DNA of 64,000 nt from Flectobacillus sp049240685. Its GTDB lineage: Bacteria > Bacteroidota > Bacteroidia > Cytophagales > Spirosomataceae. The stretch covers positions 1 to 64,000 of the forward strand of contig NZ_JBMLSD010000399.1 of assembly GCF_049240685.1 (NCBI RefSeq), written 5' to 3'. The position numbers and the translations under genes were made by a program. Positions 18,501-25,934 of the stretch are shown here, one piece after another; position 1 is the stretch's first letter; each line of letters begins with the position of its first letter. The notes beneath the pieces were generated by a model, which saw only the letters and a program-made list of their open reading frames with translations, was not told where the DNA came from and ran no database searches.

Positions 18501-19165
18501 CGGGATTAAGCGTAATCACGTCTGTACTGGGAGGACCAGCTTCTATTTCGAGCAACAGAGTTACGTTGAGCGGAACGGCAGGGCGTGTGCGCTATGGCGC
18601 ATATCAGGATGGGAATACACAATATTATGCTGTTTCTCAAATAGACTCATTCTGTGTGAATCCTGTAAAACCTACCATTTCGGTTGTGAAAAAGACCGAT
18701 GCTAACGGCGATTATTGGGAATATACCTCAAGTGCTACCACAGGAAACGTATGGTACAGAAATGGTACAGTTTTGAGCGATCAAATAGGCTTGCGTTCTA
18801 TTGCTGTAACCTCTGGTTCTAGTTTTACAGTTCAGGTCGTAACGACGGATGGTTGTAAAAGTATTATGTCGGATGCTCGTCAGGACGCTCCAATTGGCAA
18901 AGTTTTGGGTTTTGAACCGCTGGATAGTAAAGGCGTAATTGTTTCTCCGAATCCAATACAGGATATGACAAAAGTGCAAGTTGGCACTCAAAACAGAATT
19001 GAGTCTATCCATATTATTAGTACCGAAGGAAATGTTTTACAAACCATAGAAGGTAACCGACAAAATGAGCAATTGATTAATCTTCAATCGCTTCCAGCAG
19101 GTAATTATATTTTAGATGTAAAAACGAAGGAAGGAGACGGAAGACAAAAAGTGGTAAAATTATAA
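15557..19165 (+). CDS. Secreted M4 (thermolysin-like) metallopeptidase with T9SS signal
   Basis: A 1202-residue secreted protease. In order: signal peptide (1-19), FTP/PepSY-type propeptide (about 70-260), M4 catalytic domain (about 290-600) with HEMTH (His435, Glu436, His439), third zinc ligand Glu459 in INESMADIF, and His524 in GVHINSG. These spacings of 20 and 85 residues equal those of thermolysin. A Thr/Pro linker (about 603-625) leads to a PD40-like beta-propeller region (about 630-950) and Ig-like segments. A C-terminal type IX sorting domain (VSPNPIQDMTKVQV...LPAGNYILDVKTKEG...KVVKL, about 1127-1202) follows. It should be exported through the type IX system. Confidence 0.94.
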   Translation: MKKTLLFIALLGCVSVVQAQKTFKQKSKSGQGTSPNLPTVDFSKSTEPSSFSRYNFQYSNSIFRENLMAKKDGLSISRDENGMPSFIVGKPKNLSSNTTTKAGRSSEASAAYSYLSAVQKYLHLKNVEEEFDVNQIENDNLNQTHIRVQQMYKGVPVYGAQIMLHTKDDAVDVMNGKLYPTPSLASTEPSMGTEQIASVALQDVQQQTKLRTLSFAEKAMLKYEKPQSKLFVYHKNESVNDQHLAYEVVVRPNFLERWIYMIDANSGEILDRYSYTCTLDGPQKANAVDLNGKTRSINTYLVGSNYYMIDASKSMYRGGTINVENPQGVIWTLNAAGSSVDDVTVRQVSSTNNTWGNTESVSAHYNASLAYDYYEKTFGRKSLNGKGGSIISLINLTDEDGKAMDNAFWNGEFMGYGRGATMFKPLAGGLDVAGHEMTHGVVENTANLVYRGQSGAINESMADIFGAMIDRDDWFMGEDVVKGSKPLRDLSNPNQGGTSLRDDGFQPASMNQYYTGSEDNYGVHINSGIVNYAYYRFATSINSKEKAEAVYYRTLTKYLTSSSKFLDLRRAVIQSATDLYGTNSTEVNAAKSAFDAVGITDSNPPNTTPNTGTTTPVPAPSNDVPTKKGSSFILSYDPKDKSLYVLDTVVNTSTYVLIAKNIELKNKPSVTDDGKYAYFVKQDNGIYRIDLSTVKTFSPNDQSSTIKQELISSAGWDNVAVSKDGKRLAAITTKVDTSIYVYDLSASGSTIPGRKFRLYNPTYSGVKTGQVLYADSFEWDYDGENLVYDAFNQYKTATNSKIEYWDVGFINVWSNQKNTFGTGVVNKLINDLVEGENVGSPTFSKNSTNMLAFDYFYSDSQGDDYAVLGVNLSRPSDLQITAINNTIGYPEFSRSDDYVIFNAFDAKTGQENTDIIQLDKNDKRVGIASTQKTLTQESSFAVWYTNVARTLPQKKSQTLTITKVPDKTVGDAAFTITASSNSGLSVITSVLGGPASISSNRVTLSGTAGRVRYGAYQDGNTQYYAVSQIDSFCVNPVKPTISVVKKTDANGDYWEYTSSATTGNVWYRNGTVLSDQIGLRSIAVTSGSSFTVQVVTTDGCKSIMSDARQDAPIGKVLGFEPLDSKGVIVSPNPIQDMTKVQVGTQNRIESIHIISTEGNVLQTIEGNRQNEQLINLQSLPAGNYILDVKTKEGDGRQKVVKL

Positions 19166-19205
19166 CCCCAAAAGACTTCTATTTTCTTAAAGAGTCTTAC
19201 CATAC

Positions 19206-19246
19206 AAAGGCGTTAGGATACATTCATCCTAACGCTTTTTGTTTTT
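19206..19246 (+). terminator. Intrinsic terminator of the M4 peptidase gene
   Basis: GCGTTAGGAT and ATCCTAACGC arms around a short loop, followed by TTTTTGTTTTTT, about 45 bp after the stop. Confidence 0.87.
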
Positions 19247-19273
19247 TAGCAAGACTGGGTTAGTTTTACAAAA

Positions 19274-19368
19274 AAGGGGATAGGCACTAGGCAAGGAGGC
19301 AATAGTATTTTTAAAAAAACTTCTGAAAACACTCTTGCCTCTTTGCCTGGTGCCTGACCCCTCAACAA
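19274..19368. repeat. Dispersed AGGCA-type repeat with long hairpin
   Basis: GGGATAGGCACTAGGCAAGG on the left pairs imperfectly with TTGCCTGGTGCCTGACCCC on the right, and AGGCAA / TTGCCT pair inside. It is a single copy of the family found at 1-783, between the M4 and tricorn-like genes. Confidence 0.6.
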
Positions 19369-19402
19369 ACTCATTTCATCATCTTATTTCAAACCTGAAA
19401 TT

Positions 19403-22400
19403 ATGTTAAAAACTACTTTATTCTCGCTTGCGGCGGGATTAGTATCTCAGGCGATTGTGGCGCAAAATAGCGAAACCTATTTTGCTTCTTTCCCTTCAAT
19501 CAGCCCTGATGCGCAAACCCTTGTATATTGTTTTGAAGGAGACATCTGGAAAACAGACCTCAATACCAAAGTCTCAACTCGCCTCACAGCTATGCGAGGT
19601 ACAGAAAGCCGCCCGAAAATCTCTCCTGATGGAAAATGGTTGGCTTTTACAGGCTCGCAATACGGCAACCCAGATGTGTATGTGATGCCGCTCGAAGGCG
19701 GTGCCATTCGTCAATTAACCTTCCATGATACCCAAGATTATGTAGAATCTTGGTCATGGGATTCGAAAAGTATTTACTTGAGTTCGGGGGCACAAAATGA
19801 TGGAACTGCCTACAAACTTGCTATCAATGGTGGGACGCCAGTACGTTTATTCTCACACTTTTTCAATCGTATCCACAACGTAGCCGAACACCCAACTACG
19901 GGCGAGATTTTCTTCAATGATACTTGGGAAAGTGATAACCAGAGCACTCGTAAAGGCTATAAAGGGGCGTTTAATCCAGATATTCAATCTTACAACCCTA
20001 AAACTAAAGCTTACAAGCGCTATACCAATTACATCGGTAAAGACCTTTGGGCAAGCATCGACCGCAGTGGTAATGTCTATTTCGCCTCAGACGAAGCCAA
20101 TGGTCAATACAATTTATACACTTTCCAGAATGGACAAAAGGTCGCTTTGACGCAATTCCCGGAGGCAATCAAACGTCCGCAAGTGAGTGCAAACGGGCAA
20201 AAGGTCGTTTTTGAAAAAGAATACCAATTGTATGTGTATGATGTTGCAAGTAAGACTTCTCAGAAAATTAACCCTAATCCACTGCGCAATTACGTTTTGC
20301 CACACGAGCAAGATTTTAAAGTAAGTGGTAATATCGCTGGGTTTGATGTGTCGACAGATGGTAAAAAATTGGCATATTCATCACGTGGGGCATTATTTGT
20401 TTCAGATGTTGAAGGGAAATACATTGCTCAAATTCCAACAGATGCACATGGTCGTGTGGTAGAAGTCAAATGGCTTTCAGACAATAAAACCCTACTTTTT
20501 ACACAAACTACCGAAAAAGGGTATTACAACCTTTTTACTATTTCGGCAGATGGTAAAGGTCAGGCGAAACAACTGACTTCGGACGAGCAAAATAACCGAA
20601 ATATCACCTTCAATAAGGAGAAAACTCAGGCGGTATATATCAGCGGCAAAAATGAAATTCGTGTATTAGACCTCAAAACGCTTATTTCAAATACAGTCGT
20701 AAAAGAAGAGCTTTGGGCGCTTTATAACCCCAAACCCTATTTCTCACCAAATAGCGAATATGTCATGTTTTCGGCATATCGCAATTTTGAACAAGATATT
20801 TTCTTGTATCATTTGGCCGATAAAAAGCTCATTAACTTAACCAATACAGGTATTACCGAAACCAATCCGTATTGGTCGCCCGATAGCAAGTATATCTATT
20901 TCGAATCTGACCGTACCAAAGCTAGCTATCCATTTGGTTTGACCAACGGGCGTATTTACCGAATTGCCTTGAGTAAAATAGATACCCCTTTCAAATCTGA
21001 TAAGTTTAATGACTTATTTAAAGAAGAAAAGAAAGAAGAGAAAAAGGACGATAAAAAAGAAGAACCTAAAGACACAAAGGCTAAAGGCAAAAAAGAACCA
21101 GAGAAAAAGCCAGAACCTGCTCCAGCGCCTAAAATTGTACCTATTGTCATCAACATGGAGGGATTGATGCAGCGATTCGAGCAAATTAGTCCTGATTTTG
21201 GCTCAGCAGATAGCCCTGTTGTTTTCCAGAAAGATGATAAAACTTCGGTACTTTTTGTTTCAAATCATGAGGGAGGAAATGGCGCTTTATACAAAACAAC
21301 TATAACTCCTTTTGCTAAAAATAAAACAGAAAAAGTAGAAGGTGCTACTGTATATGATTATGAAATTGCTGTAGCTGATGGCAAATACTTTGCATTGGTT
21401 GGAGGAAATATTTATAAACTCAATCTCGATGGCAATAAGCTTGACAAAATAGACTTGAATTTTACTTTCCGTAAAAACTTAGCTAATGAGTTCCAACAAA
21501 TGTTCCATGAAGCTTGGGCGGGTGTACAAGAGAATTTTTATGATGAAAAATTCAATGGTTTGGATTGGGTAAAAACAAGAGAAAAATATGCGAAGTTTTT
21601 ACCTGCCATCAACAATAGAGCAGACTTGCGTACTTTATTGATGGATATGCTAGGCGAACTGAACGCTTCGCACTTAGGTTTCTCGACAGATGGTGACGAA
21701 GATGCTACTTTTTACAAAGCTGTTTCTCAAAACGTAGGAATTGTATTTGAAAACGAAAATCCTTTTGTCGTAAAATACGTAATCAAAAACTCTATTGCTG
21801 ACAAAACAGATAAAGATATTCGCCCAGGAGATAAATTAGTGAAGATAAATGCAGATAGCGTTGACACCAATATCAATCGTGATTTCTATTTCTCAAAACC
21901 ATCGCTGGACGACGAAATTAGTTTGACATTTGAGCGCAGCGGCAAAACATTTACGACCAAAGTACATCCACAGCGTAGTTATGCCCAGATTCGTAGCTTG
22001 TATGACGAATGGATTGACCAAAATCAGGAATATGTAGATACTAAGTCGAATAAGCGCATTGCTTATGTACACATGAGTGATATGGGGCGTGGCGAGTTTG
22101 AGAAGTTTATGATTGACGTTACCTCAGAGGCCTATAACCGTGAAGGTTTGATTTTTGATATTCGTAACAATAGAGGAGGAAATGTCCACGATTTGGTCTT
22201 GAATTTCTTATCTCAGCGTGCGTATTTGAAATGGAAATATCGTGAAGGACAGTTTACCATTCAGCCCAACTTTAACCCTGCTGATAAACCGATTGTTTTG
22301 TTAATCAATGAACAATCCTTGAGTGACGCCGAAATGACAGCGCAAGGTTTCAAGCAATTGAAGCTTGGTAAAATCATCGGTACAGAAACCTATCGTTGGA

Positions 22401-22606
22401 TTATCTTTACTTCGGGCAAAGGTTTGGTAGATGGCTCGTTTTATCGTTTACCATCTTGGGGATGTTATACTTTAGATGGCAAAGATTTGGAAAAAGAAGG
22501 CGTAAGTCCAGATATTTCGATTCCTCAGACGTTTACTGATCGTCTTGAAAACAAAGACCCACAATTAGATAAAGCGATAGAAGAAATCCTGAAATCCTTG
22601 AAATAA
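19403..22606 (+). CDS. Tricorn protease homologue (S41 family)
   Basis: A 1067-residue protein with a signal peptide (about 1-20), PD40/WD-like beta-propeller repeats (about 25-520, several SPDxKxLAF-type blades), a highly charged Lys/Glu/Asp linker (about 538-572), a core with His757 in NASHLGF, a PDZ domain (about 760-850) and the S41 catalytic part with Ser974 in SLSDAEMTAQ. His757 and Ser974 correspond to tricorn His746 and Ser965. Length matches the family. Unlike archaeal tricorn it carries an export signal, so it probably degrades oligopeptides in the periplasm. A terminator follows. Confidence 0.93.
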   Translation: MLKTTLFSLAAGLVSQAIVAQNSETYFASFPSISPDAQTLVYCFEGDIWKTDLNTKVSTRLTAMRGTESRPKISPDGKWLAFTGSQYGNPDVYVMPLEGGAIRQLTFHDTQDYVESWSWDSKSIYLSSGAQNDGTAYKLAINGGTPVRLFSHFFNRIHNVAEHPTTGEIFFNDTWESDNQSTRKGYKGAFNPDIQSYNPKTKAYKRYTNYIGKDLWASIDRSGNVYFASDEANGQYNLYTFQNGQKVALTQFPEAIKRPQVSANGQKVVFEKEYQLYVYDVASKTSQKINPNPLRNYVLPHEQDFKVSGNIAGFDVSTDGKKLAYSSRGALFVSDVEGKYIAQIPTDAHGRVVEVKWLSDNKTLLFTQTTEKGYYNLFTISADGKGQAKQLTSDEQNNRNITFNKEKTQAVYISGKNEIRVLDLKTLISNTVVKEELWALYNPKPYFSPNSEYVMFSAYRNFEQDIFLYHLADKKLINLTNTGITETNPYWSPDSKYIYFESDRTKASYPFGLTNGRIYRIALSKIDTPFKSDKFNDLFKEEKKEEKKDDKKEEPKDTKAKGKKEPEKKPEPAPAPKIVPIVINMEGLMQRFEQISPDFGSADSPVVFQKDDKTSVLFVSNHEGGNGALYKTTITPFAKNKTEKVEGATVYDYEIAVADGKYFALVGGNIYKLNLDGNKLDKIDLNFTFRKNLANEFQQMFHEAWAGVQENFYDEKFNGLDWVKTREKYAKFLPAINNRADLRTLLMDMLGELNASHLGFSTDGDEDATFYKAVSQNVGIVFENENPFVVKYVIKNSIADKTDKDIRPGDKLVKINADSVDTNINRDFYFSKPSLDDEISLTFERSGKTFTTKVHPQRSYAQIRSLYDEWIDQNQEYVDTKSNKRIAYVHMSDMGRGEFEKFMIDVTSEAYNREGLIFDIRNNRGGNVHDLVLNFLSQRAYLKWKYREGQFTIQPNFNPADKPIVLLINEQSLSDAEMTAQGFKQLKLGKIIGTETYRWIIFTSGKGLVDGSFYRLPSWGCYTLDGKDLEKEGVSPDISIPQTFTDRLENKDPQLDKAIEEILKSLK

Positions 22607-22633
22607 AAGGAGATTAGAACTTTTAAGAGACAT

Positions 22634-22675
22634 AGGGAATGATAGCTTTTGTTATATCATTCCCTTTTTATTTTT
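22634..22675 (+). terminator. Intrinsic terminator of the tricorn-like gene
   Basis: AGGGAATGATA and TATCATTCCCT are perfect 11-base arms, followed by TTTTATTTTT. Confidence 0.9.
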
Positions 22676-22764
22676 CCCATTGTTATTTTCATGGCTTAAC
22701 TTGCATTCTGATTACAATACAAACAATTTCAAAGAATCCTGATTAAAAGAGTTTATTTTTCAAT

Positions 22765-24558
22765 ATGTCATCCAATTCACAAATTGACTTTTTTCAAAAA
22801 AGACAACAATATTTCGAGTCACTTCAAACACAAACACAAGCTCAATATAATCAATGGGCCATTGTGAGAGCTATCTTTTTTATCGCTTGGGGAGGCCTGT
22901 CTTATTGGGCATTCGAAGCATTATCTCCTTGGATTTTTTTAGGAATTTTGGTTGTTGGTTTCGGGGTATTTCTTTGGATGATCAACAAGCATTTGGCTAT
23001 TAAGGCACAAAAACTACGTTATCAACTCTTAACCAATCTTAATGAGGACGAAGCGCTCCGTTTGAAAGGTCAATTTGTAAGAACAGAAACAGGAGAGGGT
23101 TATGCACAAGCACAGCATTTTTATGCTTCAGATTTAGATATCTTTGGAAAGCATTCCATTTTCAAATTACTCAATCGCACTCGTACTTACACAGGTGCGG
23201 AGATATTGGCCACTTGGCTACAAAACCCTGCTAATCAGGCAACTATTTCAACACGTCAAGAGAGTTCCTCTGAGTTGAAAGACATGATTGATTGGCGACA
23301 GAATTTGGAAGTAGATGCTTGGCAAATCGAAGATGTACATCAGCCTATTACTCCTATCCTTGAGTGGCTTCAACTAGCTCCTTTTGAGGTTTTAAAGCAA
23401 AAATCTTTACGATATTTGCTCTATTTACCCTATCTCAGTATTCCTGTGGTATTGGCCTGTATCTTAGATATTTTGCCATTACAATGGATTTTGGCGGTGT
23501 TTATTATTCATGGTTTTATTCTTAGAAAAGTCAGTGGGTTGCTTGGGCTATATCTCGATAAAACCTCTTCGGTGGCAAATGTGCTCAAAGCGTATGCGAA
23601 TTTGTGTAAAAGTATTGCAGTACCCGAGTTTAAACATCCTCATTTACAGAAACTACAAGCAGAAGTTAATCAAGCAACGGCTCATATTCAAGAATTGAGT
23701 GTTTTATTAGAAAGAATTGGCAATCGTCAAAATCCCATTTTTGCCCTCTCTGTTGGTATGTTGACACTATGGGATTTACGTTATTTTATTCATTTGGAAA
23801 ATTGGCGAGCCAAACATCAAAATCATTTGGCACACTGGATTGCTATTGTGAGCGAATTTGAAGCACTGAATAGTTTGGCTGGACATAGTTTTGCAAATCC
23901 TTCCCATATTATTCCCCAAATTTCTGATAAAGATTTTATCATCCATGCTACACAATTGGGACACCCTTTAATTAAGGCCGAGAAACGTGTTTGTAATGAT
24001 ATTCAGATTGTTGGGCTGGGACAATGCGTGATTATCACTGGCTCGAATATGTCTGGAAAAAGTACTTTTCAGCGTACAGTAGCCCTCAATACTATTTTGG
24101 CATTGACTGGCAGTGTGGTATGTGCCCAACAATTTGAGTGCTCTGTGATGCAAGTATTTACTAGTATGCGTACGCAAGATTCTTTGGAAGAAGATACCTC
24201 ATCTTTTTATGCTGAACTCAAACGATTAAAACAACTCATCGATTGGGTAAACGAAAAGCAAAGCTTACCAACTTTCTATTTCCTAGACGAAATCTTAAAA
24301 GGAACCAATTCAAAAGACCGTCACGATGGTGCAAAGGCTCTGATGCTCCAATTGCATCATGCTCAAGCCTCAGGTTTTATTTCGACTCACGATGTTGATT
24401 TGGGCGATGAGTTTAGTGAAAAAGGTTTTGTAAAAAACTACAGTTTTTCTTCAGAAGTAAAAGATGGCAAATTAGTTTTTGATTACACACTCAAACAAGG
24501 AATTTGTAGAAGTTTCAACGCAAGTCAGCTGATGGCTCAGATTGGAATAAAGATGTAA
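22765..24558 (+). CDS. Membrane-anchored MutS-like ATPase
   Basis: A 597-residue protein whose C-terminal third is a MutS family ATPase domain: Walker A GSNMSGKST (426-434), Walker B TFYFLDEILKGTNSKDRHDG and the downstream FISTHDVDLG. The N-terminal mismatch-recognition domains of MutS are absent. Instead there are two hydrophobic segments at about 34-73 and another pair at about 213-250, so the protein is probably in the inner membrane. Related MutS-like proteins are common in Bacteroidota but have no defined role. It is not a mismatch repair MutS. The neighbours (tricorn-like protease, Fic) do not explain it. Confidence 0.85.
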   Translation: MSSNSQIDFFQKRQQYFESLQTQTQAQYNQWAIVRAIFFIAWGGLSYWAFEALSPWIFLGILVVGFGVFLWMINKHLAIKAQKLRYQLLTNLNEDEALRLKGQFVRTETGEGYAQAQHFYASDLDIFGKHSIFKLLNRTRTYTGAEILATWLQNPANQATISTRQESSSELKDMIDWRQNLEVDAWQIEDVHQPITPILEWLQLAPFEVLKQKSLRYLLYLPYLSIPVVLACILDILPLQWILAVFIIHGFILRKVSGLLGLYLDKTSSVANVLKAYANLCKSIAVPEFKHPHLQKLQAEVNQATAHIQELSVLLERIGNRQNPIFALSVGMLTLWDLRYFIHLENWRAKHQNHLAHWIAIVSEFEALNSLAGHSFANPSHIIPQISDKDFIIHATQLGHPLIKAEKRVCNDIQIVGLGQCVIITGSNMSGKSTFQRTVALNTILALTGSVVCAQQFECSVMQVFTSMRTQDSLEEDTSSFYAELKRLKQLIDWVNEKQSLPTFYFLDEILKGTNSKDRHDGAKALMLQLHHAQASGFISTHDVDLGDEFSEKGFVKNYSFSSEVKDGKLVFDYTLKQGICRSFNASQLMAQIGIKM

Positions 24559-24579
24559 GGAAAGGGTAAAATTAAATTG

Positions 24580-24685
24580 ATTTACCCGCAATAGGCATTA
24601 AGCTATACGCCGTAAGCTAAAAGTTAAATAGTTTTTTTGATAGAATTTAAGTATTTTTTGCCTATTGCCTTACAGCCTAAAGGGT
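24580..24685. repeat. Degenerate AGGCATTAAG-type repeat
   Basis: GCAATAGGCATTAAGCTA...GCCGTAAGCTAAAAG at the left and TTGCCTATTGCCTTACAGCC at the right form imperfect arms (CAATAGGCA / TGCCTATTG). It is a copy of the dispersed family, between the MutS-like and fic genes. Confidence 0.55.
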
Positions 24686-24719
24686 ATCGTTTTAGGGAAA
24701 TGAGGAATAAAATAACTTT

Positions 24720-24753
24720 TATCAATCATAATATTGCGTATTTTTGATTGATA
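24720..24753 (+). promoter_or_regulatory. Candidate operator/promoter of fic
   Basis: A perfect inverted repeat TATCAATCA (24720-24728) / TGATTGATA (24745-24753) lies 19 bp before the fic ATG. The exact -7 type box TATTTTTG (24739-24746) sits in its spacer and overlaps the right arm. This arrangement would let a dimeric regulator block transcription, possibly the C-terminal winged-helix part of the Fic protein itself (inference). Confidence 0.45.
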
Positions 24754-24772
24754 AATCTTAAAGTTATTCATC

Positions 24773-25876
24773 ATGGCATGGGTTTGGCAACATAAGGATT
24801 GGGCAAATTTTGAATATGATAGCTCAAAATTGTATCAATATGAATCTGATTTTTTACTAAATGCTGGTAAAATTTTAGGGCTGATACAAGTAGTGGAGCG
24901 AGAAGGTCTCAATACTTTAAAAGTAGAAATTCTTTCACAAGAAGCGCTTTCGACTTCAAGTATAGAGGGGGAAATCTTGGATAGAGATTCTGTACAAAGT
25001 TCCATTAAAAAACATTTAGGGCTTCAAACGGACTTTCGTGGTGTTGAACCAAACGTTGCTGGCGTAGCAGAAATGATGGTTGATTTATTTCAAAACTATG
25101 ACACAGAGCTCACTCATGAAATACTTTTTGAATGGCATAAAATGCTCATGAATGGAAGACGCGATGTTGACAATATTGGGGGCTATCGGTTACATAATGA
25201 ACCGATGCAAATTATTTCTGGTAACCTTTCCAATCCAAGAGTTTTTTATGAAGCTCCGCCTTCGGATGTAGTTTCATCAGAAATGGATAAATTTATCTAT
25301 TGGTACAGAACCCAGCTTAAGACGAATATTCCAACGTTAGCTTTTGCGGGTATCACACATCTATACTTTGAAATGATACATCCATTTGAAGATGGAAACG
25401 GACGTATAGGGCGAGCCTTAATCGAAAAAGCAATATCTCAACGCTTGGGAAAACCTATATTTATGTCGATGGCAAAGGCTATTGAAAATAGGAAAAAAGC
25501 CTATTATGAGGCTATTCAAAATTGTAATCATCAACTACAGATTGATAAGTATCTTGCCTATTTTGCACAGACTGTTCTAGAATCACAAGAATATACGATT
25601 CAATTAATCCATTTTATATTACTGAAAGTAAAACTGTTTAATCAATTTCAAACTCAGCTAAACAATCGCCAAATAAAAGTATTATTGAGAGTATTTGAAG
25701 CAGGAATAGAAAGCTTTAAAGGAGGTTTGAGTGCTAAAAACTACCAAAGTATTTCTCAGGCATCGGCAGCAACTGTTACACGTGATTTGCAAGAGTTAGT
25801 AAATCTAGGTATTCTAATAAAGACTGGAGAACTGAAAAGTACTCGTTATTGGTTGAATAAGCAATTGGATATTTAG
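24773..25876 (+). CDS. Fic family protein (putative AMPylase) with N-terminal inhibitory helix
   Basis: A 367-residue protein with the Fic motif HPFEDGNGRIGR (203-214), whose His203 would be catalytic in transfer of AMP (or another nucleotide) to a target hydroxyl. The N-terminal part (MAWVWQHKDWANFEYDSSKL) matches the DUF4172 extension. T61-x3-E65-G66 in STSSIEGE fits the class II inhibitory motif, in which the glutamate blocks ATP, so the enzyme is likely self-inhibited. The last 70 residues look like a winged helix (SQASAATVTRDLQELVNLGI). No separate antitoxin gene is adjacent. The target is unknown. Confidence 0.93.
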   Translation: MAWVWQHKDWANFEYDSSKLYQYESDFLLNAGKILGLIQVVEREGLNTLKVEILSQEALSTSSIEGEILDRDSVQSSIKKHLGLQTDFRGVEPNVAGVAEMMVDLFQNYDTELTHEILFEWHKMLMNGRRDVDNIGGYRLHNEPMQIISGNLSNPRVFYEAPPSDVVSSEMDKFIYWYRTQLKTNIPTLAFAGITHLYFEMIHPFEDGNGRIGRALIEKAISQRLGKPIFMSMAKAIENRKKAYYEAIQNCNHQLQIDKYLAYFAQTVLESQEYTIQLIHFILLKVKLFNQFQTQLNNRQIKVLLRVFEAGIESFKGGLSAKNYQSISQASAATVTRDLQELVNLGILIKTGELKSTRYWLNKQLDI

Positions 25877-25891
25877 AAAAGTATAACAAAT

Positions 25892-25934
25892 AAAAAAGGG
25901 GATCAGAAACACATCTGAGCCCCTTTTTATTTTA
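25892..25934. terminator. Bidirectional terminator between fic and the RND operon
   Basis: AAAAAAGGGG-TCAG and CTGA-CCCCTTTTT arms with A and T runs on both sides, placed between two convergent genes. The stop codon of the RND gene lies inside the right flank. Confidence 0.88.
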
